Assembly: GCF_017795745.1 (NCBI RefSeq)
Contig: NZ_CP059067.1
Span: 1,364,001-1,428,000, forward strand
Reading direction: 5' to 3'
Length of the DNA stretch: 64,000 nt
Origin: Rhizobacter sp. AJA081-3
GTDB taxonomy: Bacteria; Pseudomonadota; Gammaproteobacteria; Burkholderiales; Burkholderiaceae_C
The notes below the pieces were generated by a model that worked only from the letters and a program-made list of their open reading frames with translations, had not been told where the DNA came from and did not search any database. Position 1 is the stretch's first letter; the number at the start of each line of letters is the position of its first letter. Shown piece by piece: positions 9,300 to 18,205 of this stretch. The position numbers and the translations under genes were made by a program.

Positions 9300-10786
9300 T
9301 GGCCTCTCCGCTGAACTACGTGCTCGACCACGACCGCGCCGGCGGCTACTGGGGCGCCGTCTACGTGTTCACGGCCATCAAGGGCCTGCAGGTGGTGATC
9401 GACGGCCCCGTGGGCTGCGAGAACCTGCCGGTGACCAGCGTGCTGCACTACACCGACGCGCTGCCGCCGCACGAACTGCCGATCGTCGTCACCGGCCTGG
9501 CCGAAGAGCAGCTTGGCCGCGAGGGCACCGAAGGCTCGATGAAGCGCGCCCATGCGGCGCTCGACCCCGACCTGCCCAGCGTCGTCGTCACCGGCTCGAT
9601 CGCCGAGATGATCGGCGGCGGCGTCACGCCCGAAGGCACGACGATTGCTCGCTTCCTGCCGCGCACCATCGACGAAGACCAGTGGCAGTGCGCCAACCGC
9701 GCGATGTACTGGCTGTGGACCGAATACGGCCTGCGCAAGGTGCCGCAGCGCGTGCCCTTCGCCGAGCGTCCCGCGGGCGAGCGCCCGCGCGTGAACATCA
9801 TCGGCCCCTGCTACGGCACCTTCAATTCGCCCAGCGACCTGGCCGAGATCCGCCGCCTGGTGCAGGGCATCGGCGCCGAGGTGAACATGGTGTTCCCGCT
9901 CGGCAGCCACCTGGCCGACGTGTCGCGACTGGTCGAGGCCGACGTCAACATCTGCATGTACCGCGAGTTCGGCCGCATGCTGTGCGAGGCGCTGGAGCGC
10001 CCCTACCTGCAGGCGCCGATCGGCCTGCACAGCACCACCGCCTTCCTGCGCGAACTCGGCCGCTTGCTCAACCTCGACCCCGAGCCCTTCATCGAGCGCG
10101 AGAAGCACACCACGATCAAGCCGGTGTGGGACCTGTGGCGCTCGGTCACGCAGGACTTCTTCGCCACCGCAAGCTTCGCGGTCGTTGCCGGCGAGACCTA
10201 CGCGCGCGGGCTGCGCCACTTCCTCGAAGACGAGCTCGGCCTGCCCTGCCAGTTCGCGGTGTCGCGCACGGCCGGCACGAAGACCGACAACGCCGAGGTG
10301 CGCCGCCTGGTGCGCGACAAGACGCCGCTGGTGATGTTCGGCAGCTTCAATGAACGCATGTACCTCGCCGAAGTCGGCGCACGCGGGCCGATGAAGCCGG
10401 CGTTCATCCCGGCCTCGTTCCCCGGCGCGATCATCCGCCGCGCCACCGGCACGCCCTTCATGGGCTACGCCGGCGCCACCTACGTGGTGCAGGAGGTGTG
10501 CAACGCGCTGTTCGATGCGCTGTTCCACATCCTGCCGCTGGGCACGGACCTCGACCAGGTCGATGCCACGCCGGCCAGGCACACCAACGAGCTGCCCTGG
10601 GACGACGACGCCAAGGCGCTGCTCGACGACCTCGTCGAGACGCAGCCGGTGCTCGTGCGCATTTCGGCGGCCAAGCGCCTGCGCGACCGTGCCGAGTCCG
10701 AGGCCCGGCGCCTGGGCGAAGAACGCGTCAGCGCGCAGCGCATGGCGCAATCGAGCAACGTTTCGCTGCAAGGGGTGCCCGCATGA
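9299..10786 (+). CDS. bchZ: Chlorophyllide a reductase subunit Z
   Basis: 495-aa NifK-like subunit. It begins with [20 protein letters not shown] and contains the [20 protein letters not shown] Cys loop, typical of BchZ. The ATG overlaps the bchY stop. The long upstream continuation of this frame inside bchY is a shadow. The C-terminal region, with the ITPARHTN-like segment ([17 protein letters not shown]) and a charged tail, matches the family. The stop overlaps the next start (ATGA), leading into the puf region without a terminator. Confidence 0.95.
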   Translation: MASPLNYVLDHDRAGGYWGAVYVFTAIKGLQVVIDGPVGCENLPVTSVLHYTDALPPHELPIVVTGLAEEQLGREGTEGSMKRAHAALDPDLPSVVVTGSIAEMIGGGVTPEGTTIARFLPRTIDEDQWQCANRAMYWLWTEYGLRKVPQRVPFAERPAGERPRVNIIGPCYGTFNSPSDLAEIRRLVQGIGAEVNMVFPLGSHLADVSRLVEADVNICMYREFGRMLCEALERPYLQAPIGLHSTTAFLRELGRLLNLDPEPFIEREKHTTIKPVWDLWRSVTQDFFATASFAVVAGETYARGLRHFLEDELGLPCQFAVSRTAGTKTDNAEVRRLVRDKTPLVMFGSFNERMYLAEVGARGPMKPAFIPASFPGAIIRRATGTPFMGYAGATYVVQEVCNALFDALFHILPLGTDLDQVDATPARHTNELPWDDDAKALLDDLVETQPVLVRISAAKRLRDRAESEARRLGEERVSAQRMAQSSNVSLQGVPA

Positions 10787-10899
10787 AGCAGCACCTCGCA
10801 CACCCGACGTCGCGGCATCCTGCCGCGGCTGCCTCTGTCGCGCAGGCATCGCGCGCGGCTGGTCGCAAGGCCAAGCTGAAGGAGTTATCCCATGGCTGA
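10783..10899 (+). CDS. 38-codon ORF bridging bchZ and pufB (possible leader peptide)
   Basis: Unrecognised. The ATG overlaps the bchZ stop as ATGA, and the TGA stop lies inside the pufB coding start (overlap of 8 nt). The pufB Shine-Dalgarno AAGGAG lies within it. The peptide is 38 aa, rich in His/Ala/Lys/Arg, with no membrane segment (starts [15 protein letters not shown]). Rhodobacter has pufQ/pufK at this place, but I see no PufQ-like membrane helix. The start/stop overlaps on both sides suggest translational coupling of bchZ to pufB. It could also be chance in a short gap. Confidence 0.4.
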   Translation: MKQHLAHPTSRHPAAAASVAQASRAAGRKAKLKELSHG

Positions 10900-11038
10900 A
10901 AGAAAGGGCTCGATCTCGGGCCTGACCGACGAAGAGGCCCAGGAGTTCCATCGGTTCTGGGTCCAGGGTTTCGTGGGCTTCACGGCGATCGCCGTCGTCG
11001 CGCACGTGCTCGTGTGGGCCTGGCGCCCCTGGCTCTGA
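10892..11038 (+). CDS. pufB: LH1 (B870) light-harvesting beta subunit
   Basis: 48-aa single-span antenna peptide. It has the N-terminal [10 protein letters not shown] region with His20, a transmembrane helix with bacteriochlorophyll-ligand His38 in VVAHVL, and a C-terminal WAWRPWL aromatic motif that hydrogen-bonds the pigment. AAGGAG lies about 6 nt before the ATG. It is normally followed directly by pufA, but here an extra reading frame intervenes. Confidence 0.96.
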   Translation: MAERKGSISGLTDEEAQEFHRFWVQGFVGFTAIAVVAHVLVWAWRPWL

Positions 11039-11075
11039 TTAGTCTGACGCACTGACCCAGCAAAGGGGGATTGCC

Positions 11076-11303
11076 ATGGCCCATACCCAAAGTGCACTTC
11101 ACAGGCACGACGCGCAGAGCAAGTACAACAAAAGCTACTACTTGATCTTCGCGATGAGCTTTGTCGTGTTTCTCGCGATCGCCCTCGCCGGGCAGTTGCT
11201 GGGAGCGCACTGGCGAACCTGGTTGCCCGGGGCAGAAGGCGTCAAGTCCTTGTTTGGCGGCGTCAAGGCTGCTGTCTATACCTTCATGTCGCATCTACTG
11301 TAG
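11076..11303 (+). CDS. Unassigned 75-aa single-span membrane protein between pufB and pufA
   Basis: Not recognised. The ATG has a good ribosome site (AAAGGGG, 11059-11065) and the frame is followed 12 nt later by pufA. The protein has a polar, His-rich N-terminus (about 1-20), one hydrophobic helix at about 21-43 (YYLIFAMSFVVFLAIALAG), a short GAHWRTWLPG turn, and an amphipathic C-terminal helix ending YTFMSHLL. It is not an LH alpha or beta peptide: the only His near the helix is His45 at its end, not a mid-membrane ligand. The one-helix, tailed architecture and size recall PufX or accessory LH1 polypeptides (protein W, LH1 gamma), but I see no sequence match. It is probably an LH1-RC component or assembly factor, by position only. 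Confidence 0.8.
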   Translation: MAHTQSALHRHDAQSKYNKSYYLIFAMSFVVFLAIALAGQLLGAHWRTWLPGAEGVKSLFGGVKAAVYTFMSHLL

Positions 11304-11315
11304 GAGCTTGGAATC

Positions 11316-11519
11316 ATGTGGAGAATCTGGCGTTTGTTCGATCCTTTGCGGGCGATGGTCGTCCAAGGGATCTTCCTGTTTGGCCTCGCAGCGATGATTC
11401 ACCTCATCCTGTTGAGCACGAACAAGTTCAACTGGCTCGATGGCCCGAAGAAGGCCACGGTGGCGTCTGCCAACGCCCCGATGCCGACCGCTGTTGCTTC
11501 GCTCACGCTGACGAAGTAA
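11316..11519 (+). CDS. pufA: LH1 (B870) light-harvesting alpha subunit
   Basis: 67-aa antenna peptide. It opens with [14 protein letters not shown], then a helix with the pigment-ligating His in [11 protein letters not shown], then FNWLDG. The C-terminal extension ([14 protein letters not shown] and on) is longer than in most LH1 alpha chains and Ala/Thr/Pro-rich, a trait known for Rubrivivax-type alpha subunits. AGGAG lies 9 nt before the ATG. A large inverted repeat sits between it and pufL. Confidence 0.96.
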   Translation: MWRIWRLFDPLRAMVVQGIFLFGLAAMIHLILLSTNKFNWLDGPKKATVASANAPMPTAVASLTLTK

Positions 11520-11542
11520 CACGCAGCCCGAAGCAGCGGGCG

Positions 11543-11606
11543 GGGTCGGCGCGACGAGCACCGTTCCCCACCCGTTTGCCCGGGCGGCGCCGCGTGGCGC
11601 CGACCC
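11543..11606 (+). promoter_or_regulatory. pufA-pufL intercistronic stem-loop
   Basis: Perfect 10-nt arms GGGTCGGCGC (11543-11552) and GCGCCGACCC (11597-11606), with a smaller GGCGCC-GCGT-GGCGCC hairpin nested near the 3' arm. In other purple bacteria a structure at this place protects the 3' end of the pufBA message, giving more antenna than reaction-centre mRNA. There is no U-tract after it, so it is a stability element or partial attenuator rather than a strong terminator. Confidence 0.7.
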
Positions 11607-11634
11607 GGAGTTCTTACAGGCCGGAGGACCGAAC

Positions 11635-12474
11635 ATGGCCATGTTGAGTTTCGAAAGAAAGTACCGCGTACGCGGTGGCACGCTGATTGGCGGAGATCTG
11701 TTCGACTTCTGGGTCGGGCCGTTCTGGGTCGGATTCTTCGGCGTCACCACTTTCTTCTTCTCGTTCCTCGGGATCGCGATGATCCTGTGGGGCGCGGCCA
11801 TGGGCCCGACCTGGAACCTCTGGCAGATCAACATCGCGCCGCCCGACCTGTCGTACGGTCTGCGCATGGCGCCGCTGCTCGAAGGCGGGCTGTGGCAGCT
11901 CATCACGGTGTGCGCACTCGGTGCGTTCATCTCGTGGGCCATGCGCGAGGTCGAGATCTGCCGCAAGCTGGGCATGGGGCTGCACGTGCCCATCGCCTTC
12001 GGCTTCGCCATCTTTGCTTACTTCACGCTGGTGGTGATCCGCCCGGTGCTGATGGGTGCCTGGGGCCACGGCTTCCCGTACGGCATCTACAGCCACCTCG
12101 ACTGGGTCAGCAACGTCGGCTACCAGTACCTGCACTTCCACTACAACCCGGCGCACATGATCGCCATCAGCTTCTTCTTCACGACGACGCTGGCACTGGC
12201 GATGCACGGGGGCCTGATCCTGTCGGCCACCAACCCGGGCAAGGGTGAGGTCGTGAAGACGCCGGCGCACGAAGACACCTTCTTCCGCGATGCCGTCGGC
12301 TACTCGATCGGCTCGCTGGGCATCCACCGTCTGGGGCTGTTCCTCGCGCTGGCCGCGGTGTTCTTCAGTGCGGTGTGCATCGTCATCAGCGGCCCGTTCT
12401 GGACGCGCGGCTGGCCCGAGTGGTGGGGCTGGTGGCTGAACCTGCCGATCTGGAGCCAGTGGCCCATCAAGTGA
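11635..12474 (+). CDS. pufL: Photosynthetic reaction centre L subunit
   Basis: 279-aa, five-helix core subunit that binds the special-pair and accessory bacteriochlorophylls, bacteriopheophytin and QA/QB with PufM. The start [15 protein letters not shown] and the segments [24 protein letters not shown] (pigment His) and GSLGIHRLG (Fe/QB-side His) are intact. A GGAGG box (CCGGAGGACC) precedes the ATG. pufM follows 16 nt later. Confidence 0.98.
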   Translation: MAMLSFERKYRVRGGTLIGGDLFDFWVGPFWVGFFGVTTFFFSFLGIAMILWGAAMGPTWNLWQINIAPPDLSYGLRMAPLLEGGLWQLITVCALGAFISWAMREVEICRKLGMGLHVPIAFGFAIFAYFTLVVIRPVLMGAWGHGFPYGIYSHLDWVSNVGYQYLHFHYNPAHMIAISFFFTTTLALAMHGGLILSATNPGKGEVVKTPAHEDTFFRDAVGYSIGSLGIHRLGLFLALAAVFFSAVCIVISGPFWTRGWPEWWGWWLNLPIWSQWPIK

Positions 12475-12490
12475 GCCCAGGAGAACAAGC

Positions 12491-13474
12491 ATGGTCGAAT
12501 ACCAAAACCTCTTCACCAGCGTGCAGGTGGTGGGCCCGGCGGAACTGGGCGTGCCGCTGCCTCCCGGCAACAGCCCGCGCACCGGCAAGAACCCGTGGAT
12601 CGTGCACCTCATGGGGCGCATCGGCTGCGCCCAGATCGGCCCGATCTACCTCGGCCCGCTCGGGCTGGCCTCGCTGATCTTCGGCACGCTGTCGTTCAAC
12701 ATCATCGGCTTCAACATGCTGGCCCAGGTCAACTGGGATCCGGTGCAGTTCGTGCGCCAGCTGTTCTGGCTCTCACTGGATCCGCCGTCGCCGGCCTACG
12801 GCCTGTCGCTGCCGCCGCTGAACGACGGCGGCTGGTGGCTGATGGCGGGCTTGTTCCTCACCATCTCGATCTTCCTGTGGTGGGCGCGCATGTACACCCG
12901 GGCGAGGGCGCTGGGCCTGGGCACGCACGTGGCCTGGGGCTTCCTGTCGGCGATCTGGCTGTTCCTCGTGCTCGGCTTCATCCGCCCGGTGCTGATGGGC
13001 AGCTGGAGCGAGGCGGTGCCCTTCGGCATCTTCTCGCACCTCGACTGGACCGCGGCCTTCTCGCTGCGCTACGGCAACCTCTTCTACAACCCGTTCCACG
13101 CGCTGTCGATCGCCTTCCTGTACGGATCGACGCTGCTGTTCGCGATGCACGGCGCCACCATCCTGGCAGTGACGCGCTTCGGCGGTGAACGCGAGATCGA
13201 GCAGATCGTCGACCGCGGCACCGCCTCGGAGCGCGCCGCGCTGTTCTGGCGCTGGACGATGGGCTTCAACGCGACGACCGAATCGATTCACCGCTGGGCC
13301 TGGTGGTTCGCGGTGCTGTGCCCGCTGACCGGCGGCATCGGCATCCTGCTGTCCGGCACGGTGGTCGACAACTGGTATCTGTGGTCGGTGCAGCACGGCG
13401 TCGCGCCGCCGTACCCGGCCGTGTTCGGCGCGGGGGTCGATCCGGCCGCCGCCGTACAGGGAGTCAAGCCATGA
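12491..13474 (+). CDS. pufM: Photosynthetic reaction centre M subunit
   Basis: 327-aa partner of PufL with five transmembrane helices. It contains [31 protein letters not shown] (pigment His) and [12 protein letters not shown] (non-haem Fe/QA region). It runs on past the shorter Rhodobacter M chain, as in species with a bound tetrahaem cytochrome. The stop overlaps the pufC start by 4 nt. Confidence 0.98.
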   Translation: MVEYQNLFTSVQVVGPAELGVPLPPGNSPRTGKNPWIVHLMGRIGCAQIGPIYLGPLGLASLIFGTLSFNIIGFNMLAQVNWDPVQFVRQLFWLSLDPPSPAYGLSLPPLNDGGWWLMAGLFLTISIFLWWARMYTRARALGLGTHVAWGFLSAIWLFLVLGFIRPVLMGSWSEAVPFGIFSHLDWTAAFSLRYGNLFYNPFHALSIAFLYGSTLLFAMHGATILAVTRFGGEREIEQIVDRGTASERAALFWRWTMGFNATTESIHRWAWWFAVLCPLTGGIGILLSGTVVDNWYLWSVQHGVAPPYPAVFGAGVDPAAAVQGVKP

Positions 13475-14850
13475 GTGCCTTCGCGAGAATCTCTTCGATG
13501 CTCGCCGCGCTGGCCGGCGTGGCGCTGCTGGCCGGCTGCGAGCGGCCGCCGATGGATTCGGTGCAGTTCGGCTACCGCGGCACGGGCATGGTGCAGGTCT
13601 ACAACCCGCGCACGATGGCCGAGCAGATCCCGCTCAACCAGCCTCCGGCGGCGCAGCCCGCCGCCTCCGACGAAGGGCCGAAGGCCAAGGAGGTCTTCAA
13701 GAATCTGCAGGTGCTTGGCGACCTGAGTGTCGGTGCCTTCACGCGGCAGATGCTGGCCATCACGGCCTGGGTCGCGCCCAACGAAGGCTGCGTCTACTGC
13801 CACAACGCCGAGAACCTGGCCGACGACGGCAAGTACCAGAAGGTCGTCGCGCGCCGCATGATCCAGATGACGCAGAAGATCAATGCCGACTGGAAGCCGC
13901 ATGTGGCCGCCACCGGCGTGACCTGCTACACCTGTCACCGGGGCAACAACATCCCGGCGGAGATCTGGTTCACGGCGGAGCCGCAGAACAAGCGCGCGGA
14001 CTTCATCGGCAACCTCAACGGCCAGAACTACCCGGCCACCACCGTGGGCCTGGCCTCGCTGCCCAACGACCCGTACACGCCGTACCTGCAGAAGGCGCTG
14101 GACATCCGCATCGCCGGCAACACGCCGCTGCCCACCGGCAACCGCAACTCCATCCAGCACACCGAACAGACCTACGGCCTGATGATGCACATGTCCAAGT
14201 CACTGGGCGTGAACTGCACCTACTGCCACAACTCGCGCTCGTTCGGAAACTGGCAGGAGAGTTCGCCACAGCGCACCACCGCCTGGCACGGCATCCGCAT
14301 GGTGCGCGAGCTCAACAACGCCTACATGCAGCCGCTGACCGACACCTTCCCGGCGGCGCGCAAGGGGCCCACGGGCGACGTGGCCAAGGTCTACTGCGCC
14401 ACCTGCCACCAGGGGGCGTACAAGCCGGTCTACGGTGCGCCGATGGCCAAGGACTACCCCGAGTTGCTCAAGGTGGCGATGGTGAGCGCAGCAGCCCCGG
14501 CGCCGCTGCCGCTGCCGCCGCCGGTGGCCGAGGCGCAGCGTTCGGTGCTGTACTTCGACGTCGGCTCCGCGGTGCTGCAGGACGCGCAGGCCAAGGGCCT
14601 GGCCGGTCTGATCACCACGATGACGAAGGCGCCGGCCTCGAAGGCGACGATCTCCGGCTTCCATTCGGCCGCCGGCACGCTGGCGCAGAACCAGGAGCTG
14701 GCCAAGCAGCGCGCCTTCACCGTGCGCGATTCATTGCTCGCCGCCGGCATCGCCGAGTCGCGCGTGACGCTGGCCAAGCCGCAGCAGACCGGGGCCAACG
14801 TTGCCGGCGAAGACCCGACGGCGCGCCGTGTCGAGGTGACGATCAAGTAG
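13471..14850 (+). CDS. pufC: Reaction-centre tetrahaem cytochrome c with C-terminal OmpA-like domain
   Basis: 459-aa lipoprotein that re-reduces the photo-oxidised special pair. A signal peptide ends in lipobox LLAGC. Four CXXCH haem sites start at about Cys107 (CVYCH), Cys152 (CYTCH), Cys249 (CTYCH) and Cys309 (CATCH). After a Pro-rich linker ([11 protein letters not shown]), residues from about 357 to 459 resemble an OmpA/MotB domain: [11 protein letters not shown], an [10 protein letters not shown] strand-loop, [19 protein letters not shown] and ARRVEVTI at the end. Typical PufC chains lack this and are about 100 residues shorter. The usual GHTD motif is GFHS here, while the conserved Arg (KQRA) is kept. 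The ATG overlaps pufM; the frame upstream is a shadow. Confidence 0.93.
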   Translation: MSAFARISSMLAALAGVALLAGCERPPMDSVQFGYRGTGMVQVYNPRTMAEQIPLNQPPAAQPAASDEGPKAKEVFKNLQVLGDLSVGAFTRQMLAITAWVAPNEGCVYCHNAENLADDGKYQKVVARRMIQMTQKINADWKPHVAATGVTCYTCHRGNNIPAEIWFTAEPQNKRADFIGNLNGQNYPATTVGLASLPNDPYTPYLQKALDIRIAGNTPLPTGNRNSIQHTEQTYGLMMHMSKSLGVNCTYCHNSRSFGNWQESSPQRTTAWHGIRMVRELNNAYMQPLTDTFPAARKGPTGDVAKVYCATCHQGAYKPVYGAPMAKDYPELLKVAMVSAAAPAPLPLPPPVAEAQRSVLYFDVGSAVLQDAQAKGLAGLITTMTKAPASKATISGFHSAAGTLAQNQELAKQRAFTVRDSLLAAGIAESRVTLAKPQQTGANVAGEDPTARRVEVTIK

Positions 14851-14872
14851 CGCGGCCCGCCGCGCACCGGCC

Positions 14873-15844
14873 ATGTCGCCCATCACCGCATCGCCCATCC
14901 TCGCACCGGCGGCCGATGTGCTGCTGGCCCGGCCGCGCGGCTTCTGCGCCGGCGTCGTGCGGGCGATCGAAATCGTCGAGCGCGCGCTCGAGCTGCACGG
15001 CGCGCCGGTCTACGTGTTCCACGAGATCGTGCACAACGGCCACGTGGTGGCCGACCTGCGCGACAAGGGTGCGGTGTTCGTCGATTCTCTCGAGCAGGTG
15101 CCCAAGGGCGCGGTGACGGTGTTCAGCGCGCACGGCGTTTCGCTGGCCGTGGTGCAGCAGTCGCAGATGCGCCGGCTGCAGGTGATCGACGCCACCTGCC
15201 CGCTGGTCACCAAGGTGCACCTGCAGGCACAGCGCTACGCCCGGCAGGGCCATGCCATCGTCGTGATCGGCCACGCCGGCCACGAGGAGGTGGTCGGCAC
15301 GATGGGCCGCGTCGAGGGTGAAGTCCATCTGGTCAGCGAAGCCGCGCAGGTCGCGGCGCTGCCGATCGCCGCTGGCGCGCCGGTGGCCTACGTGACGCAG
15401 ACCACGCTGAGCCTGGACGACACGCGCGGCATCATTGCGGCGCTGAAGGCGCGTTTCCCGCAGATCGTCGGCCCCGAGACCGACGACATCTGCTACGCCA
15501 CGCAGAACCGCCAGAACGCGGTGCGCGAACTCGCGGCGCAGGTCGACGTGGTGCTGGTGGTCGGCGCGCGCAACAGCTCCAATTCGACGCGGCTGCGCGA
15601 GGTCGCGGCTCAGCAGGGCGTGGATGCCTACCTGGTGCAGGACGACAGCGGCATCGACCCGGCCTGGGTGGCCGGCGCACGCCGCATCGGCGTGACGGCC
15701 GGCGCCTCCACGCCCGAGGTGCTGGTGCAGCGAGTGGCGCAGAGGTTGCGCGACCTGGGCGCCGGTGACGTGCGCCAGGCCGAGGGTCTGGACGAGGGCA
15801 TCGTCTTCCGCCTGCCCGTGGCCTTGTTGCGGCGGGCAGCGTGA
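14873..15844 (+). CDS. ispH: 4-hydroxy-3-methylbut-2-enyl diphosphate reductase
   Basis: 323-aa [4Fe-4S] enzyme for the last step of the MEP isoprenoid pathway (HMBPP to IPP/DMAPP). The cluster Cys residues appear in [17 protein letters not shown] and [11 protein letters not shown]; the HEIVHN and SGIDPAWV segments also fit. Its place between pufC and crtA suggests co-expression of precursor supply with carotenoid and phytol-tail synthesis; I cannot tell whether a housekeeping ispH exists elsewhere. The stop overlaps the crtA GTG start. Confidence 0.95.
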   Translation: MSPITASPILAPAADVLLARPRGFCAGVVRAIEIVERALELHGAPVYVFHEIVHNGHVVADLRDKGAVFVDSLEQVPKGAVTVFSAHGVSLAVVQQSQMRRLQVIDATCPLVTKVHLQAQRYARQGHAIVVIGHAGHEEVVGTMGRVEGEVHLVSEAAQVAALPIAAGAPVAYVTQTTLSLDDTRGIIAALKARFPQIVGPETDDICYATQNRQNAVRELAAQVDVVLVVGARNSSNSTRLREVAAQQGVDAYLVQDDSGIDPAWVAGARRIGVTAGASTPEVLVQRVAQRLRDLGAGDVRQAEGLDEGIVFRLPVALLRRAA

Positions 15845-16638
15845 CCACGATCGAGGCCCACGGCACCACCGCGCCGGTGGCGCGCGTCAGCGCCGACCGC
15901 CCGCCTTCGGGCGACGCGCGCGGCGGGCCGATCGCGCCGCCGTTGCAACTGGCCGGCACCGTCGCGGTGATGCTGCTGGTCGAGTACACGCCGATCGCGC
16001 GTGCCTGGGGCTGGGCCCGTCTGGTGTTGCAGCGCTGGCCGCTGCGCCAGGTCGCCGGCCTGCGTTTCTCCAAGGTGCTGGGCAGCGGCCACGAGGGCGG
16101 TTTCGGCCTGCGCCCGAGTGGGTCACGGCAGGGCCTGTTCCTGGTCTTCGACGACGAGACGACGGCGCGCCAGTTCATCGACTCGTCGCCGGTGCTCGCG
16201 CGCTACCGTGCGCATGCGACGGAGTGCTGCGTGGCGCTGCTGCGCGCCACCTCGAGCAAGGGCTCGTGGTCGGGTGCCGCGATGGTGCCGACCGCGAGCC
16301 TGCCGACCGACGGGCCGGTGGCGGCGCTCACGCGTGCATCGATCCGGCCGCGCCACCTGAGCTCGTTCTGGAGCCTTTCTCCGGCCAGCGAGGCGGCCCT
16401 GGCCGCATCGCCGGGCTGCGAACTCGCCGTCGGCCTGGGCGAGGCGCCATTGGTGCGCCAGTGCACCTTCAGCCTGTGGGACAGCGTGGCGGCGATGGAC
16501 GCCTACGCGCGCAGCGGCGCGCACCTGCTGGCCATCCGCACTTCCTACGCCGGTGACTTCTTCTCCGAGGCCATGTTCGTGCGCTTCGCGGTGCTCGATC
16601 TGCAGGGCGTCTGGAAGGGCCGCGTGTATGGCGGCTGA
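15841..16638 (+). CDS. crtA: Spheroidene monooxygenase
   Basis: 265-aa CrtA-family enzyme that introduces the C-2 keto group in spheroidene, giving spheroidenone under oxygen. Family segments include [29 protein letters not shown] and [15 protein letters not shown]. The GTG start overlaps ispH (GTGA) and is followed by a polar N-terminal extension of about 35 residues before the conserved part. It overlaps the crtD start by 11 nt. Its presence predicts that aerobically grown cells make ketocarotenoids. Confidence 0.92.
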   Translation: MTTIEAHGTTAPVARVSADRPPSGDARGGPIAPPLQLAGTVAVMLLVEYTPIARAWGWARLVLQRWPLRQVAGLRFSKVLGSGHEGGFGLRPSGSRQGLFLVFDDETTARQFIDSSPVLARYRAHATECCVALLRATSSKGSWSGAAMVPTASLPTDGPVAALTRASIRPRHLSSFWSLSPASEAALAASPGCELAVGLGEAPLVRQCTFSLWDSVAAMDAYARSGAHLLAIRTSYAGDFFSEAMFVRFAVLDLQGVWKGRVYGG

Positions 16639-18205
16639 GCGCGCCGGCGCGCACCGCGTGGTGGTGGTCGGCGCCGGCATCGGCGGGCTGGTGAGCGCAC
16701 TGCTGCTGGCGCGCGCCGGCCTGCAGGTCACCCTGGTCGAAGCGGCCGACGCGCCCGGCGGCAAGATGCGCCGGCTGCAGGTCGACGGTGCCGGCATCGA
16801 CGCCGGGCCCACGGTCTTCACGATGCGCTGGGTGTTCGAGCAGATCCTCGACGCCGCCGGTTTCTCGATGGCCGACCTGCCGGCGCTCACGCCGCTGGAT
16901 GTGCTGGCCCGCCATGCCTGGCGCGGCCATGAGCCGCGGCTGGACCTGTTCGCCGACCGCGAGCGCTCGGCGCAGGCGATCGCCGAGTTCTCCGGCGCCG
17001 TCGAGGCACAGCGCTTCCTCGGCTTCTGCCGGCAGGCCAAGGCGGTGTACGAGCGGCTCGAGGGCCCCTACATCCGCTCGGAGCGGCCCACGCTGCTGTC
17101 GATGGGCAGAGATCTCGGCCCGCGCGGCCTGGCCACGCTGGCCGGCCTCGGCCCGTTCGCCTCGATGTGGAGCGCGCTGGCGCGGCACTTCCGCGACCCG
17201 CGGCTGCAGCAGCTGTTCGGCCGCTACGCCACCTACTGCGGATCGTCGCCCTGGGAGGCGCCGGCCACGCTGATGCTGGTGGCGCAGGTCGAGCTCGACG
17301 GCGTGTGGTCGGTGGAGGGCGGCATGCATGCCGTTGCGCAGGCCTTCGCTGCGCTCGCGCAGCGGCGCGGCGCCAGCATCCGCTACGCCAGCCCCTGCGA
17401 GCGCATCCTGACCGCCGGCGGCCGCGTGCGCGGCGTGCGCCTGTCCGGCGGCGAGGAACTGGCCGCCGACTCGGTGGTCTTCAATGGCGACCCGCAGGCC
17501 CTGGCCGAGGGGCTGCTCGGCGACGCCGCGCGCGGCGCCGTGCCTTCGCTGCCGCGCGAGCAGCGCTCGCTGTCGGCGCTGACCTGGGCCGTGCACGCAC
17601 GCACCCAGGGCTTCCCGCTCGAGCGCCACAACGTGTTCTTCGACGACGACTACGCGTCCGAATTCAGCGACATCTTCCGCGCACGGCAACTGCCCCGGCG
17701 CGGCACGGTGTACGTCTGCGCGCAGGACCGCGGTGGCGCCACCGGCCCGTCCGGCGCCGAGCGGCTGCTGTGCCTCGTCAATGCCCCTGCCGACGGCGAC
17801 CGGCGCGCCTTCGACGCCCTGGAGACCGACCCATGCGAACAACGGAGCCTGGACTTGCTGCGCCAATGCGGTCTGCAGATCGACATGACGCCGCAGCAGG
17901 TGATACGAACCACGCCGCACGACTTTCACCGGCTCTTCCCGGCCAGCGGCGGGGCGCTGTACGGCCAGGCGACGCACGGCTGGATGTCCTCGTTCCGCCG
18001 CAGCGCCTCGACGAGCCGGCTGCAGGGCTTGTACCTGGCGGGCGGGGGCGTGCATCCGGGACCGGGCGTGCCGATGGCGGCACTGTCGGGGCAACTGGCG
18101 GCCGCGACGCTGATGGCACGCCTCGATTCGACCAGCCGGTCGCGCCGGGTGCTTATCTCTGGTGGTACGTCGACGCGGTCAGCGACGACGGCCGCCATGC
18201 CCTGA
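16628..18205 (+). CDS. crtD: Methoxyneurosporene (1-hydroxycarotenoid 3,4-) dehydrogenase
   Basis: 525-aa CrtI-like FAD oxidoreductase that desaturates C-3,4 of hydroxyneurosporene or its methoxy form. The FAD site is VVVVGAGIGGLVSALLLARA near residue 10, with the DAGPTVFTMRW region and the C-terminal LYLAGGGVHPGPGVPMA motif. The ATG at 16628 overlaps crtA. The last 25 or so codons (after LMARLDSTS) are unlike CrtD and lie over the start of crtC in another frame, so this end may be an extension created by loss of an earlier stop. Confidence 0.92.
   Translation: MAAERAGAHRVVVVGAGIGGLVSALLLARAGLQVTLVEAADAPGGKMRRLQVDGAGIDAGPTVFTMRWVFEQILDAAGFSMADLPALTPLDVLARHAWRGHEPRLDLFADRERSAQAIAEFSGAVEAQRFLGFCRQAKAVYERLEGPYIRSERPTLLSMGRDLGPRGLATLAGLGPFASMWSALARHFRDPRLQQLFGRYATYCGSSPWEAPATLMLVAQVELDGVWSVEGGMHAVAQAFAALAQRRGASIRYASPCERILTAGGRVRGVRLSGGEELAADSVVFNGDPQALAEGLLGDAARGAVPSLPREQRSLSALTWAVHARTQGFPLERHNVFFDDDYASEFSDIFRARQLPRRGTVYVCAQDRGGATGPSGAERLLCLVNAPADGDRRAFDALETDPCEQRSLDLLRQCGLQIDMTPQQVIRTTPHDFHRLFPASGGALYGQATHGWMSSFRRSASTSRLQGLYLAGGGVHPGPGVPMAALSGQLAAATLMARLDSTSRSRRVLISGGTSTRSATTAAMP

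Noticed and set aside
10783-10899. Calling the 38-codon ORF pufQ
   Set aside because: PufQ is longer and has a membrane helix; this peptide has none.
11076-11303. Calling the 75-aa frame a second pufA or pufB
   Set aside because: No mid-membrane His ligand and no LH alpha/beta end motifs; a real pufB and pufA flank it.
17833-18120. ATG codons at 17833 and 17866 as the crtC start
   Set aside because: They would add over 80 non-CrtC residues read through conserved crtD sequence; kept only as a formal possibility.
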